NCBI RefSeq assembly: GCF_017591425.1
Contig: NW_024465655.1
Span: 557,501-621,500 of the forward strand
Origin: Ochotona curzoniae
Lineage: Eukaryota; Chordata; Mammalia; Lagomorpha; Ochotonidae
DNA: 64,000 nt
Reading direction: 5' to 3'
This document shows positions 23,241-35,163 of this stretch, in pieces (position 1 is the stretch's first letter; every line of letters begins with the position of its first letter). The translations under genes and the position numbers were made by a program. Below the pieces are notes generated by a model. That model worked only from the letters and a program-made list of their open reading frames with translations, did no database searches and had not been told where the DNA came from.

Positions 23241-25800
23241 AGGGATGGGGTCTGAGAGTGCTGGCACAGCAGAGAGGCCCCAGTGATGCACGTTATAGCA
23301 GAGCTGACCATGTCTGTAGCCACTGTCCCCTTATACTGTCAGTGAACACCAAGACTCCTAAAGGCCACAGATCCCGAGCACACAACGTGTGGGATCTACC
23401 AGCTGTGCACTCCAACAACTGCAGATGGGAGCTGGGCAGGAATTCCCCTCTGCCATTGTGCCTGGTGTGCCCCGTCTGAGGCCTGGGTTCAGCAGAGGGC
23501 AGAGACAGGTCCTCTCTGGGAGTTGACAGGTGTCTCACACTGGTCCTGAAGGGATGTGCAGAGTAGGGAAGCAAACGCTGTGCGTAACCTCCCAGCACAC
23601 ACATCACCTGGGGACCATCGTCAGGGGAGCTAGGTCCTGCCGGCCTGTGTGCATCCTGCCACAAGGATACACAAAATGACACCAAAATGGCCAAGATCCC
23701 AAGAACCAGGCCCCCCACACATCTCAGATCTCTGGCTTGTGTTAGTGAGTTTCCAAACTGGCCTGGACCCCGTGTCTTGGGTCTTTCCATGCCAGTGTTT
23801 TCTGCTTCTTGGAACTGTGACAAGGAGCAGCCCCTCCTGGAGGTTGGCCTGGGCCCCAGCCTTCAGCTCACAGGAATCAGATGGGAGATAGATGGCAGCA
23901 GACAGCGGAGCTGGTGAGCAGGAGGCATTGGCCAAGGCAGGGTCCAGGGTCCCATGTGCACAGGAGGTAGGTACAGTGTGACTTGTTCTAAAGAACACAC
24001 TTCCGTTTTGGAAGCTTCACTACGCACAAACGTGATGACATACACCACCAAGCCAACAATCACATCCAGAGACCTTACAGTTTTTCATCTGGAAGGAACG
24101 CCGATACTCCTCTAACCGACCCTTTTGCATTTGCAAAGTTATTTGTCATACACAGCAAACAATGAAGGAAAGCAGTTCCCTAGTGATTCATGTGGGGTTG
24201 GTTTGCAATGGAACAGTAGGGACGTGTGAGTAGAGTGAAGCATTTCCTCGCAAATTGAAGGTGGAGAAAGTTTTCAAACAATCTTCCTGAGGAAATCAAA
24301 AGGACTGGAAACATAGTTGTTCCTCCTACAATTTTTTGAAGATGTAGTCTGTTTATTTGCCAGGTGGAGTGACAGAAACAGGGGGGCTCAGAGTGAGATT
24401 GGGGAAGGGAGTTGAGATTTCTTGTTAAAGTGATAAATAATATGACCACAATTACATATTTGCATTATCATTATTGCTATTCCCTTAAAAGTGTCAAAAT
24501 ATCATTTAGAAGAAATGTGTGGAGACTTTAGGAAAGCTGGACTATAGGAAAGCTGTCCCTCTGCCCAGGGGTCACACCTGGTACAGCCGCTCCTGCCTGA
24601 CCCTCTGTGACTTCTACAGCTCAGAGTGGCCCTGGAGTTCCAAGAGCCAGCTCAGGGTCAGCATCAGGGACAGCACTCACACGTACATGAGTGACCCTCC
24701 TGGGCCATGGATGACTCTCGATCTGCCACACTTGGAAGACACCTTCCCAGTAGCAGGGGGTAAGGCACCACACAGGGGCTCAGCCGAGGTGGGCTTTGAA
24801 AGGACTGTGTGCTCACACCAGGTGTGACCACCACTGGGCAGAGGGACACGGGAAGGCACACCTCTCCCTCCTCTCTCCTCTCCAACATAGGGGTGTTGGG
24901 GATTATGCACTAACGCAGAGGGGCAAGAGCAGGAAGGCCTCCCGCTGTGCCTGTTGATCACTTCGGCTTTTTTGGATAATGTATTTTACATTCAGCATCA
25001 GTGGTCAGCAATTCACTGGGTAAAAACCAATGGCTTAGGCTGGTTCCTAAACCTCTTGCTTGAAGACACCCCAAGGTCTAGCAGTTTAGGCCAAAACAAA
25101 GACCTAAGAGTTTAGTGTATTAAATAGCAGGCTGCAGACACCTTTGTTAGTATTCACATAACAACATCATAGCTATCTTGGAAAAAAAATGGGATCTTAT
25201 GCTTACACAACCTCGAATGTCGATGAACAGGATACAGACATCTATCATGTCCTGCCTGACTCCCTCCGCAGACCTCAGTCTTGGCCTCAAAGACAACCCC
25301 ACTCACATTGTAGGCACAGCGGTTCCCTGCCACTGGGAAGACCACCTCCTAGCGGATCCCATCCTTCACTCACAAAGCTGACCATGTCCAGGCGGAAGCA
25401 TACCCAGGCCTGAGTGGTCAGAACATCTGACTTCCCTACCCCAAGCACTCATTTGATAGGTCCCTGGGGAGCCTCTTAGAACGTGCTGGCTGAGATGTGC
25501 GCAGACACCAGGAAGTGAAGTCTGTATGAGAAGCAAAAGCAACACAACAGAGAGGGGCTGGCTCCATGCCTGGCAGAGCAGGTGCTACATGGCCAGGACT
25601 GATCTGTCTTGCTCACTCAGCCCCTAGTGAAGCAGCCAGGCCAAAATTAAACCTGTATAAATTCCTACCAGATACACACACACCTGTCAGATGGCTGACC
25701 TGTGGTTACGTTCCATTCTGACCATGCTGGAAGAGGTTCCTTCATTTCAGGGATGCAGAATAAAGATGGAGGTGAAGAGACCTAGACCTGCTTCCCAGGA
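23241..25800. other. Unique intergenic sequence
   Basis: Several open frames of up to 176 codons but none shows a domain, a family match or plausible splicing. No repeats identified. Confidence 0.5.
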
Positions 25801-25809
25801 GGAGGGCCA

Positions 25810-26110
25810 GCCACTGTGCGTGCGTGTGTATGTATGCATCAAGAATGTGTGTGCCTCATGGCTGTACATATGTGTGCTGTGTGCATGTGCATCATGCATT
25901 GTGCTTCACATGTGTGTGTACCATGGGTGCATACATGTGTCATGTATTTGTATATATTGTGTACATTTGCAGCATGTGTGTGCCTATGTGTGTGTGTGTG
26001 TGTGTGAATATGTATGTATGCTGAAAAGTGAACCAGCAGAGGGGTGATCTCTCTGGTCTGTCCTTTCTCTTTCAATTAAATGAACAGAAAATTTCAAAGC
26101 AAGAGGCTAG
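25810..26110 (+). repeat. TG-rich low-complexity tract with CSINE 3' fragment
   Basis: Interrupted TGTG/CATG-rich sequence from 25816 to 26015, including (GT)13 at 25981-26007, followed by a CSINE-type end (GAACCAGCAGAGGGG...CTTTCAATTAAATG). Confidence 0.6.
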
Positions 26111-26118
26111 AAGTAGGA

Positions 26119-26321
26119 GTCTGGTACAGTGGAGAAATCTTTCCCAATCAGAGGGCTGCTTCCAATGCCAGCTTTCCCCCTTCCTTCTAATGCACCCCTA
26201 GGAATGGATTAAGTGCTTGGACTTGGTCACCCATGTGAAACACCCAGATGGAGCTCCTGGCTTTTGCCTGGAATAAATCAGAAGATGGAGAATGCTCTCA
26301 TGTGCTCTCTCTCTCCCTCTT

Positions 26322-26356
<35 letters not shown>

Positions 26357-26381
26357 ACCTTTCTGGTAGACAAAATAAATG
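26119..26381 (+). repeat. Old CSINE with expanded (CT)n
   Basis: Ordered core motifs (GGAGCTCCTGGCTTTTGCC, CAGAAGATGG) and a 55-bp CT microsatellite in place of the CT-rich block (26306-26357). Confidence 0.75.
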
Positions 26382-26389
26382 AACATAGA

Positions 26390-26616
26390 GGGGTTGGCCT
26401 TGTGGCATAGCCAGTAAAGCAGCCTCCTACGACCCTGCATCCCATATGGGCATTTGTTCAAGTCCCGACTGTTCCCCTTCTGGGAAAGCAGTGAACGATG
26501 GCCCAACTGCTCTGGCCCCTGTATCCACATGGGAGTCTGAGAAGAAGCTCCTGCTCCTGGCTTTGGCCTGGCCTAGCCCTGACCTCTGTGGCTATTGGGG
26601 GAGTAAACCAGAAAAC

Positions 26617-26651
<35 letters not shown>

Positions 26652-26670
26652 GGAGAGAGAGAAACGGAGA
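26390..26670 (+). repeat. CSINE ending in a (GA)n tract
   Basis: GGGGTTGGCCTTGTGGCATAG head and core, then GAGAGAGA (26618-26650) where the CT-rich block should be. The GA run on this strand is opposite to the family's CT, so the 3' end may be a rearranged or second element. Confidence 0.65.
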
Positions 26671-27216
26671 TTGGAAACAGTTGCCTCATCCACTTTCCCC
26701 CCATTCCTCGACCCTCCGTGCCCTAATCAGTGGTCCACATGGATATATATCCTTCTCAACTCTGTAAACTTCAGCAAAAAAATAAAATATACTAGTTTTT
26801 AAAAGTTTTATTACAGAAACTTCACAGCGAGCAAAGGCAACAAGACTATGACAATGAATGCACCTGCCATGTTTGTCAATACTGATCAACACATAATTAC
26901 TTTCGTCTGTGCACACCTCCCATCCCCACTGTGGTGTGCAGCTTCAGGGAAGGGAGATTGGAGAAGAGGCCTGTGCTGGCTCTAGAAGCATTGCTCCTTT
27001 TAACAGCAATCAAGCTGAACACTATGATGTACAGTAGACAATTCTGATGCTGTAACAACAACAAAAAACAGCTTCCCACATAATAGACAAGCGAAGCTCT
27101 ACTTAAGTTACACAGAAAATGCAAAGATGCAAAAAAATGAGCACCATGAATTGCACGAGGATTAAGCTGAAGGAGAAAAAAGTTAGACTTACAGGACAGG
27201 CAAGTAAGGAAGAATA
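26671..27216. other. Unique, AT-rich intergenic sequence
   Basis: No gene or repeat recognised. Confidence 0.45.
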
Positions 27217-27548
27217 GGGGCCGCGGTCGTGGGGTCATGATAAAGCCATTGCCTGTGACTGCAGTGTCCCATATGAATGCCAGTTGAGACCCAGCTGCTC
27301 CAGTTCTGATCCAACCCCCTGCTAATGGCCTGGGAAAAAAGCAGCATAAGGGGCCCGTGTGTTTGGGTCTCTGTCGCCAAGTGGGGAACCACTACGGCTC
27401 CTGGCTTCAGCCTGGCCCAGCAGTGAGTCTAGCACTGCAGCCATCTGGGACATGAATCAGTGGATGGAAGATCTCTCTGTCTCAGTCTCTCTTTCTCTCC
27501 CTCTCTCCATGGCTCTGACTTTCCAACAAATAAACAGATTTTTTAAAG
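27217..27548 (+). repeat. CSINE, old, full length
   Basis: GGGGCCGCGGTCGTGG head through a (CT)n block to ACAAATAAACAG tail; moderately diverged. Confidence 0.82.
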
Positions 27549-27755
27549 ATGAAATCACAGCGATCATTTTTAGACAACACTTGGCACTATCTCCCTTTCC
27601 ATCCTACTTAACGTTAAGCCACATAAGCATGTATCTGATAAAGCAGTATCAACTCTGGGCAGAGTTGCTTAATGTGAATAATGAAACCAATTGGTGAGCC
27701 ACTTGCTGCCTCACTTTCACCTTTTCAATTGTAACGTAAAGAACCTGGGCTCCAG

Positions 27756-28095
27756 GGCCCAGCGTGGTGGCCTAGCGGCTAAAGTCTTTGCCTTGCATGC
27801 ACCGGGATCCCGTATGGATGCCGGTTCTACACTGTAGGCCTTGCTTCCCATCCAACTCCCTGCTTGTGGCCTGGGATAGCAGTGAAGGACAGCCCAAAGT
27901 CACAAGACCCTGCACCCACATGGGAGACCCAGAAGACACTCCTGGTTCCTGGCTTTGGATTGGCACAGCTCCGGCCATTGCAGCTGCTTGGGGAATGAAT
28001 CATCAGTGGAAGATCTTCCTCTCTGTCTCTTCTCTTCTCCGTATATCTGACTTTCCAATAAAAATTAAATAAATCTTATTTTTAAAAGAAGAAGA
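27756..28095 (+). repeat. CSINE, full length, 16-bp target duplication
   Basis: GGGCCCAGCGTGGTGGCC head to AATAAATCTT tail. Flanked by AGAACCTGGGCTCCAG (27740-27755) and AGAACCTGGTCTCCAG (28096-28111), one mismatch. Confidence 0.94.
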
Positions 28096-28233
28096 AGAAC
28101 CTGGTCTCCAGGGCCTGAGACACAGAATTCAGACAAGGTTCCCACCCGGCTGGATCTGGGTGGCATGCAGCTGCTCTGAACACTTCCTCCTCAAGTTCAC
28201 ATTCCCATCTTCCTTCTTCTTGTATATCGCCTT

Positions 28234-28259
28234 TGTGTTGTTTGTTTGTTTGTTTGTTT
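28234..28259. repeat. (GTTT)n short tandem repeat
   Basis: Six GTTT units. Confidence 0.85.
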
Positions 28260-28499
28260 TGCCTCAAGATGTCCCAGTTCACCTGGAGAGCATGAGGGCA
28301 GAGCTCATCTGTACATGCATGAGGGCTGAGCACCAGGCTCCTCCAGGGAGGGTGGGAGCCAGGTGGCAGTTGGGGCTGGGGGAGTGCGGGTTATCATCAC
28401 CACAGTGACTCTGTAGCAAACTCAGAACTCTTCTAGAAACTCAGCAGCCTGGTCTGGGACGCCACCTTGCCTGCCCCTGACATCCCTTTTGTATTGGTT

Positions 28500-28620
28500 C
28501 TAACCCCATTCACAAGGACTCTACTCTCACAACCCAATCACCACCCCAAAACCTTACCTCCTAACAACATCGTATTAAGGTGGCGGGGCTGGGGGAGGCG
28601 GGGTGTAAAGCGGAGTCAGG
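28500..28620. repeat. Unidentified ancient interspersed repeat fragment
   Basis: CATTCACAAGGACTCTACTC, then CCAATCACCACCCCAAAACC and CTTACCTCCTAACAACATCG match the general form of an old mammalian LTR-type interspersed repeat end. Family not determined. Confidence 0.35.
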
Positions 28621-28639
28621 ATCTCAATGCATAAATTTG

Positions 28640-28880
28640 CAGCACAAAGAGCCAACAAGGAAGCAATTGTCACAACTTACGTGGAGCTAAAAATTAATTA
28701 GAAAAAAAGTAATCTAGGTGGGAAAAAATAGGCAAACATGTATAAAAATAAAGGAGAAGGCTTGAACAACACAACAATATAGTTATCGTAAGTAGTAAAA
28801 GAAATGAAAATTAAAACAGCAGTTTTAGTTGGCAAGTTGCTATGGGATTGACAAAGATTGAGGGTTGGTAACTGAGAAGT
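28640..28880 (+). repeat. L1 remnant
   Basis: Diverged L1 ORF2-like A-rich sequence around GAAATGAAAATTAAAACAGC and TGGGATTGACAAAGATTG; position close to ORF2 end. Weak. Confidence 0.45.
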
Positions 28881-28939
28881 GCATCCGTTGAAAGCATGGA
28901 CAAAGTTGTGCATCAGTGGGAAGTTTCCGATACACCTAG

Positions 28940-29442
28940 TGTTGCATCCAACCCGAGCCTCTCCCCAAAAAGCACAGCCCAGACAGCTCTGCAAAGCAGC
29001 AAAGGTTATTGAGGAGGAAGGTAAACAGACCAGCCAGCTGAGGTCAGCTCTATTTTCCATCAGACAGTGACCCCGAGGTGAGCGTTAGATAGGTTTTTAT
29101 AGGAATAGTGAGTTTTACAGCCAAGGGAACCAGGTGAGTTGGACAGCCACAGGAGCCTGCCATGGGGACAGTGGGTGAGCCATAGCAACCTCAGCAGGCT
29201 GGCATGGGGACAGTGGGTGGGCTCGAGCAGCCACAGGTGGCAGTCATGGCAACAACGAATGAATAAATCACACGAAATTGATTCCTGGAACCAGGGGTTG
29301 CTGGCAGGACATGTGTTTCCTCGTGATCTGACCCAAAAAGCAGGAAACTAGCAAAGCATTTTGTATAGAAGCGTAAAGAGCAGGTTAGCCAACTTATGCA
29401 GGCCTGAACCAAAGCGACTCCATTTTGTGGCTGGATTTCACA
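28940..29442 (-). mobile_element. Solo LTR of an endogenous retrovirus (ERV1/gamma-like)
   Basis: 503 bp with TG...CA ends (minus strand TGTGAAATCC to GGATGCAACA), flanked by the 4-bp duplication CTAG at 28936-28939 and 29443-29446. On the minus strand: a U3 with two copies of a 17-bp motif 42 bp apart (29161-29177 and 29203-29219, enhancer-like), TATAAAAAC at 29093-29101, then a CAATAACC (poly(A)-signal variant near 29006) and a T-rich U5. Internal viral genes are absent, as expected after recombination between LTRs. Class inferred from size and 4-bp duplication. Confidence 0.8.
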
Positions 29443-29446
29443 CTAG

Positions 29447-31495
29447 CGGGGCGTTCGGTCAGTACAACCATTCTGGGGAAGGACTGCGACTGTGCAGTGA
29501 GGCTGAAGATACACATAATTTACTTCTACAACTACACTCTGGATACATTTACACAAAGGAAGAACGGGAGAGGGGGGAAGCTCATGAATGGGGTTGTTAG
29601 AGAAAGAATCAGAAAAATAAAAAGAATGATCCAGCTTTCGGTAGTTCCTTCATTTTATTCATACTTCCTGCATGCTAGTCGTTTATGATGGATTCCCCCT
29701 TCTGACCTCGTCTCATTAGAATCTGTACATTTTTTTTTTTTGCCAGCAAATGACATCTCTTGCACGACTTCAATCGAAAAGGAAGCCAAACTTTAAAAGC
29801 AGTAAGAGATCATAAGAATACTGTAACATAATCAAGGAAGGTTTATTTTTTTTTCACCCCAAATGTTTGTCAAGATTCTAAGTCTCTCAAAGACAAGGTC
29901 CCCCCAACTCCCACAAAGGAATTCTGTTGGTTAAGTGGCCTCCAACTTGTCAAACGCAGACTCACTGCCTAATGGATCCCACCAGAAGGAAAGAGCAGAG
30001 CCCTTCGTCTCAGGCCCCGTGTTTCCTTTGGTGAGCAGGTGAGATGAGTGTCTCCTTTCAATTCTCATCAACCTGCAAATGAAGATCCTGCTAAGTAGAA
30101 GGCTATGCGGTAGGAACAAGTGCAAGTTCCCAACAAGACCCGTAAACCCACCTGCTCCAGAACCTCCACTTACAGACGAGGAACCGTGAAGGACAACACA
30201 AGGCGATGGGTGGGAACTAAAACGCTCAGGAACTCACTTGAGACACAGGAGTTCCATGCACCACCGGTGTGACTCTGGGAGTTCTGCACCCTACAAAGCA
30301 TTTCCTGGCATACCATTTTCAGAGCCAGAAACATTCCCCGCTTCTGTCCCAGAGAGATTTTCACTCACGAGGATTGCAGGAGAGTGCCTGCCTTGACAAT
30401 TATGGCCTGGTCCTCACCACCCAGAAAAACAGAGACATGAACACACAAATGGAGATAAGACATAGCATGTAGAAGTAGTGAGTGTGAGTAGCTTACCTAC
30501 ATATACAATGTGTGTTTTATGGAAATATTTCATAAGATGTCAGTCATTTCATTTATGTATTTATATAGATACCATATGGGATACAATAAAGTACAATGTA
30601 TATTTACATATAATGTATCTATTACTTTCAGGACCTATACATAATATTAACATATTTATCGTTTAAATATATTATTCTGTTATATATAATTTATAAATAT
30701 ATAATTCTATATACATAAGAAATTGAAAGCAATTCTCTTCTGACTCCAAGTGCTTAGGAATCATAAGATTGTCCAGCAGCTTGAAAATCCTGACTTATGA
30801 AATGAGATGATTTTAGGCTTATTCATTCTTTTTCAAAGCCTATAGCTGAAATAAAGTAAATAATAATAATAATAATTTAACCTGAAGCAAATTTGTCCTA
30901 TTCTCCAGGTGCTCAAACCCGGAATGTTGGATGTGATTGAACAGAATGGAACCCCAACTCTCGGTGTCTCAGCTGGAAAGGGGCTGGTCTGAATGGGGGC
31001 CCCGCCAGCACCCCACCCCCTGCTCCCGGTGCAGCCCCATGCTGGAAATCACCTCTGAGCTGCACTCTGAAGGTATTCTAAAGAAGCTGCAGCCTCCTTA
31101 GGAATGCTGAACTCCCGGCATCGTCCTGATCCATGACCAGTCACTCCACCTGGCGCTTGAGCCAGGTGACAGGACCCCTGGGAGAGCTGAGCTATCCGTG
31201 CATCGTAGAACCTGCTTGCGCCTCTTCTTGTCTGGCTCTCACTTTCCAAGGGTCCATGGTCACCTTTCAGGTCCGTCAGTGGGTCAACCACTCTGAACTT
31301 GAACTTCAATCCACCTGGAAGCCTTAGCTCTCTGCCTGCAGCTCTCCTTCTTCCTCGGTCCTCGCTCTTTCGCCGTCTTTGTCGTGACTGGCTCCTCCTC
31401 CTTCAATTCTCTGAGTAGACATCATCATTTGCGCCTTCAACTTCCTTCGTAGAATTTCTCACAGTTTATAAATTGCTCCGTATTAATGAGCCCTT
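29447..31495. other. Unique intergenic sequence
   Basis: No gene. AT-rich with TATATA-type runs from 30500 to 30720, an (ATA)n at 30866-30880 and a T-run near 29729-29741. Confidence 0.5.
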
Positions 31496-31499
31496 CTCT

Positions 31500-31612
31500 G
31501 CTGCTGGGTAGGAACTCCATGAGAACAGGGATTACGTCTAACTTGTTTGCCATTATGTTCTCAGTGTGTGCTACATCAAAAGCACTCAGAGAGAGATGGA
31601 ACAGATGAACGA
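31500..31612 (+). repeat. L2/MIR-type 3' end
   Basis: AACTCCATGAGAACAGGGAT, GTGTGTGCTACATC and AACAGATGAACGAAC resemble the conserved end of an ancient LINE2/MIR copy. Confidence 0.55.
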
Positions 31613-31978
31613 ACAAGCTGCATCATCAACTAACAGGACGGCAGCAGTGCTGGGGCAGCGTGTTCAACCCATGGACAGTGCTTAATTACACAATCCTAAA
31701 TCCCCTTCCCTAAAACGCTCCCCACGCTCAGATTCAGATGTACCATTGCCAGGACCAAGGAGGAGTCAGACCATGCATGGCTAACAGCCCTGCAGATTCC
31801 AGCACAAGGTAAGGGGCCTAACATGACAATCGCTGTGGAAAGAAAGCAGTCTTGAGTAACTGCAGAAAGTCGTCCGATAACTTCCATCTACCAGACCCAG
31901 GGCCCCATGGACACCGCTGCTGCAGGTACCCACACCTGAGCCTGGTCATGATTCTCAGGCATTAGAAGCCGTTGCTTG

Positions 31979-32075
31979 AGGTCCAGCGCTATGGCTCAAT
32001 CAGCTAATCCTCACCTTGCCAGCGCTGGCGGGATCCCCATTGGAGAACTGGTTTGTGTCCTGGCTGCTCCGCTTC
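31979..32075 (+). repeat. CSINE 5' fragment
   Basis: AGGTCCAGCGCTATGGC to GCTGCTCCGCTTC, about the first third of the element. Broken by the next, oppositely oriented piece. Confidence 0.75.
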
Positions 32076-32171
32076 TTTTTTTTTTTTTTTTTGAGATTTG
32101 TTTGTTCGTTTGTTTGTTTTTGAAAAGTTGGATTTACAGAGAGAAGGTGCAGAGAGAAAAATCTTCCATCC
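32076..32171 (-). repeat. CSINE 3' fragment, antisense
   Basis: Poly(T), TTTGTTTG, then GAAAAGTTGGATTTACAGAGAG and ATCTTCCATCC: the tail and CT-rich block of a minus-strand CSINE. It lacks the 5' part. Confidence 0.8.
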
Positions 32172-32173
32172 TT

Positions 32174-32500
32174 GGGTCTGGTGCAATAGCGTAGTGGTTA
32201 AAGTCCTCACCTTGCACACGCTGGGATCCCATATGGGCACTGGTTCTAATCCCGGCAGCTCCACTTCCCATCCAGCTCCCTGTGTGTGGTCTGAGAAAAC
32301 AGTGGAAGATGGCCCAGAGCCTTGGAACCCTGCCCTCACATAAGAAACCCAGAGAAGGTTCCCTGCTCCTGGCTTCGGATCGGCTCAGGTGCATTGTGGT
32401 CACGTGGGGAGTGAACCAATGGGTTGAAGATCTTCATCTCTTTCTCACCTTCTCTCCGTAAGTCTGTATCTCCAATACAAATAAATCTTTAAAATAAAGA
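32174..32500 (+). repeat. CSINE, full length
   Basis: TGGGTCTGGTGCAATAGC head to AATACAAATAAATCTTTA tail. Third member of a cluster of three pieces at 31979-32500. Confidence 0.9.
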
Positions 32501-33128
32501 AAAAGAAGAAAGAAAAAATCACTACTTGCCATGTCTCAAACCCTGGTCTTCCAAGTCAAACCGGATGGTCTCTGGGCCTCACTTTTGTCATCACAACGTT
32601 CCTTCTCTGTAACCTTCCTGTTCCTACCACAGGGATCTTCAATCATTAAACATACTGACGCATTCTGTTTGAAGAGAAGTTATAATGGTGATAAAGTGGA
32701 AAGGCAAAGTTACTTTTAATGAGCCATTTCACGTTAGATGTTGTCACCATCAGCGTAGAGTGCCATTGGCATCATTAACTTAAATGAGTCTCTTGACACA
32801 ATTTCTGGAAAAAGCCTTTTCAGACTCTGCCTACACATCCTCTTGCCGCCACTCTCTGTGCTCGCTTCCCCCTGCCCTTTATTCTGCTTACACAAGAAAG
32901 GAGAAGCAACGTAGAAGTGAGAAGAGCACATTAGAAGGATTCAGAGCAGAGTGGATATTCTTTACACTACAAATTCCTCCTGCACTCCTCGCTTTGGGAG
33001 AGGCATTCCAGAGAGAACAAGGAACCGGCGTGAGTCCCAGCCTGAGCACCCATCAAAGACTAAAGGAACATTCCAACCTGATTTATTTAGGATTGGCACG
33101 GATAGTTAAGGGGCTCAATGAGTAGGTT

Positions 33129-33424
33129 AGGGCCTGGCATTGCCGCTGCAGCTCATACTGCCAGCATCCCGTGTAAGAGTTCTGGTTCAGGTCTCAGCCC
33201 ATCTGCTTCCAATCCAGCTCTCAGTTAATACATCAGAGAGAAGTAGCAGAGGATGGCCCAAGTGCTTGCATCCCTGCCATCCACGTGGGAAACCCAGGTG
33301 GAGCTTCAGAACAGCCCTGGCTGTTGCAGCCGCGTAGGGAATGACACAATAGGTTACGCTCCCTCTCAGTCTCTCCAGCTCTCCGAGTGTTACTTTGTCA
33401 AATAAGATAAATCTTTTTTAAAAA
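33129..33424 (+). repeat. Old CSINE
   Basis: GGCCTGGCATTGCCGC head, GTTCAGGTCTC, TCAAATAAGATAAATC tail. Confidence 0.8.
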
Positions 33425-33707
33425 GAAGATTAAAAATTTTTCACTGAGATGATTTTTGAAAACATAGTAGACTTGGAACTATTGGACAATTCCTTGCAGT
33501 TTTAACAGATTAAAAGATGACATTGTATTCACAAATAAGCCTGTTGTGGGGAATTAAAAGGAAAATGTGACACACCAAAACACACAGTGGCCTTCAGGGA
33601 GTGAATTCTATCAAGAAAGAAGAGCTCTGTGGGAATATGGGCACCCCAGCCCACTGGGCAACATGCAAGAAAAAAGACCAATCTCTGGGGTCAGAGCATT
33701 TAAGGCT

Positions 33708-33831
33708 GAAGAAAATGATTCAGGATTGTGTGGATCAATCTTTCTCATTTTACAACATAGATGTTATTGGGGTTTTTCGGGTCAAGATTAGAGAATTTTC
33801 TTAATCCACACAATCCTGAATCATTTTCTTC
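33708..33831. repeat. Perfect 28-bp inverted repeat with 68-nt loop
   Basis: Arm 1 (33708-33735) and arm 2 (33804-33831) are exact reverse complements for 28 bp, checked base by base. The arms begin GAAGAAAATG and end TGTGGAT on each strand. It is not one of the recognised SINE, MIR or L1 units. Unless explained by an unrecognised repeat, it is an unexplained hairpin. Confidence 0.9.
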
Positions 33832-33857
33832 GAAACAAGAGCATCTTCTGAATCTCT

Positions 33858-33985
33858 CCTGAGCAAGGCCTCAAGCACTTGGGCCATCTTCCATTGCCTT
33901 CCCGGGCACGTTAGTGGGGGGCAAGGCTTGGAAGTGGAACAGCAAGAACTCAAAGCAGTTCTTAAATATGGGACGCCAGCATTGC
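33858..33985 (-). repeat. CSINE remnant, antisense
   Basis: GCCTCAAGCACTTGGGCCATC, CCATTGCCTTCCCGGG and GGAAGTGGAACAGC in the order of a minus-strand CSINE; outer parts lost. Confidence 0.55.
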
Positions 33986-34830
33986 CCACCATGACATCTT
34001 CCTTGAGAACATTTTCCCCCTCAGCATACTGGGAGACTGAGTTTTCAGCTCGATTGTTCTGCAGCTGCCTCTTCAACTGGGAAGCTGTTAGCACCTGTTC
34101 CTCTCATGAGGCTGCTGCTTCAACATTCCCTCATGGGGCTTAAACCTTTAGGAATGTGGTCGAGGTACGTAGACGCAGAACATTCGAAGGCTACTCGGTG
34201 TTTTTACACTTCTCGAGTTGAATTTGTTCCTGCCAGCATTCATTTGCTCCCTTCACGTGTACGTACGGAAGTGACTTCTTTCCTTGAGCAGAGAGCTTCT
34301 CCAAGATGGCGTATTTACTAGTGGGAACGAAGGGCTCTCACAGTCTTAGAGCACCTGATCCGTTGGACAAATACCAACCCCACCCCCAAAAGTCTTCTTT
34401 TAATCAATATATAAACATATATATATATACACATATGTAAACATATATATACACGCATGTGTGTGTGTGTGTGTGTAAACATGGGAGCTGCCAGGACAGA
34501 AGTTCTTGTTCCTTTTACTGCTTTTACTGTGGCTAAAGTCTGAGCCAATTCATGTGTTCTTGCTTTTAAAGTAGGGGGCTAGCTAAACGTCTTATTAACC
34601 ACCTTCAGATCACCCCAACTGCAACCATCTCCACTTCATCCCACACACACCCACACACCCACAGAACACACAGCACTGAGATCAAAAGAAAACTAGAGAG
34701 CTTGGCATGACTGTCTCCTGATTAATGATCGGAACTTCTTAGAACCAAGGTGCTGATCCCCCAACAGGCTGCTATTTTTTGAAGTATTTGTCTCTGAAAA
34801 TAACAGCACGAACAGCATGATTAATCTCAC
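33986..34830. other. Intergenic sequence 3' of CARTPT
   Basis: No gene. A TATA/CATA-TGTG microsatellite cluster at 34408-34476. It lies downstream of the CARTPT 3' end. Confidence 0.5.
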
Positions 34831-34892
34831 TATTCCTATTTAATTTACCTCTATAGAAACAACATTGCACTGTGCGTAGTTATTAAAAACAC

Positions 34893-34898
34893 TTTATT
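34893..34898 (-). promoter_or_regulatory. Distal poly(A) signal AATAAA of CARTPT
   Basis: AATAAA on the minus strand 416 nt past the stop, giving a 3' UTR of about 430-440 nt. That fits the longer of the two CART mRNAs described in rat (about 900 nt). The stretch from the stop to here is free of SINEs, as expected for an exon. Confidence 0.6.
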
Positions 34899-35163
34899 AT
34901 GTATAATTTGTACATGCTTCATTTTGTGTTGCTCGGGGTGATTTGGTTTCCGGGTGGTGATGTCATCTACCAAGATTAACTAGACCTAATTTTCATTCTG
35001 CCATGCCACATACAAAAATACAGTTTTCAAAGCAAAGTTCTCCTTCTTTACACAACAGGACACAAGAGTTTGCCAGACAAATAAAAGAAGAAAAGGGTAC
35101 TTGGCACACGCAGCCACACCGGACAAAGCATTATCCTTCACACAGTAACATCTAATGTGCTCT

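Noticed and set aside
23293..23823. 176-codon minus-strand open frame.
   Set aside because: Overlaps several frames on the other strand, no domain recognised, and GC-rich DNA easily gives long chance frames.
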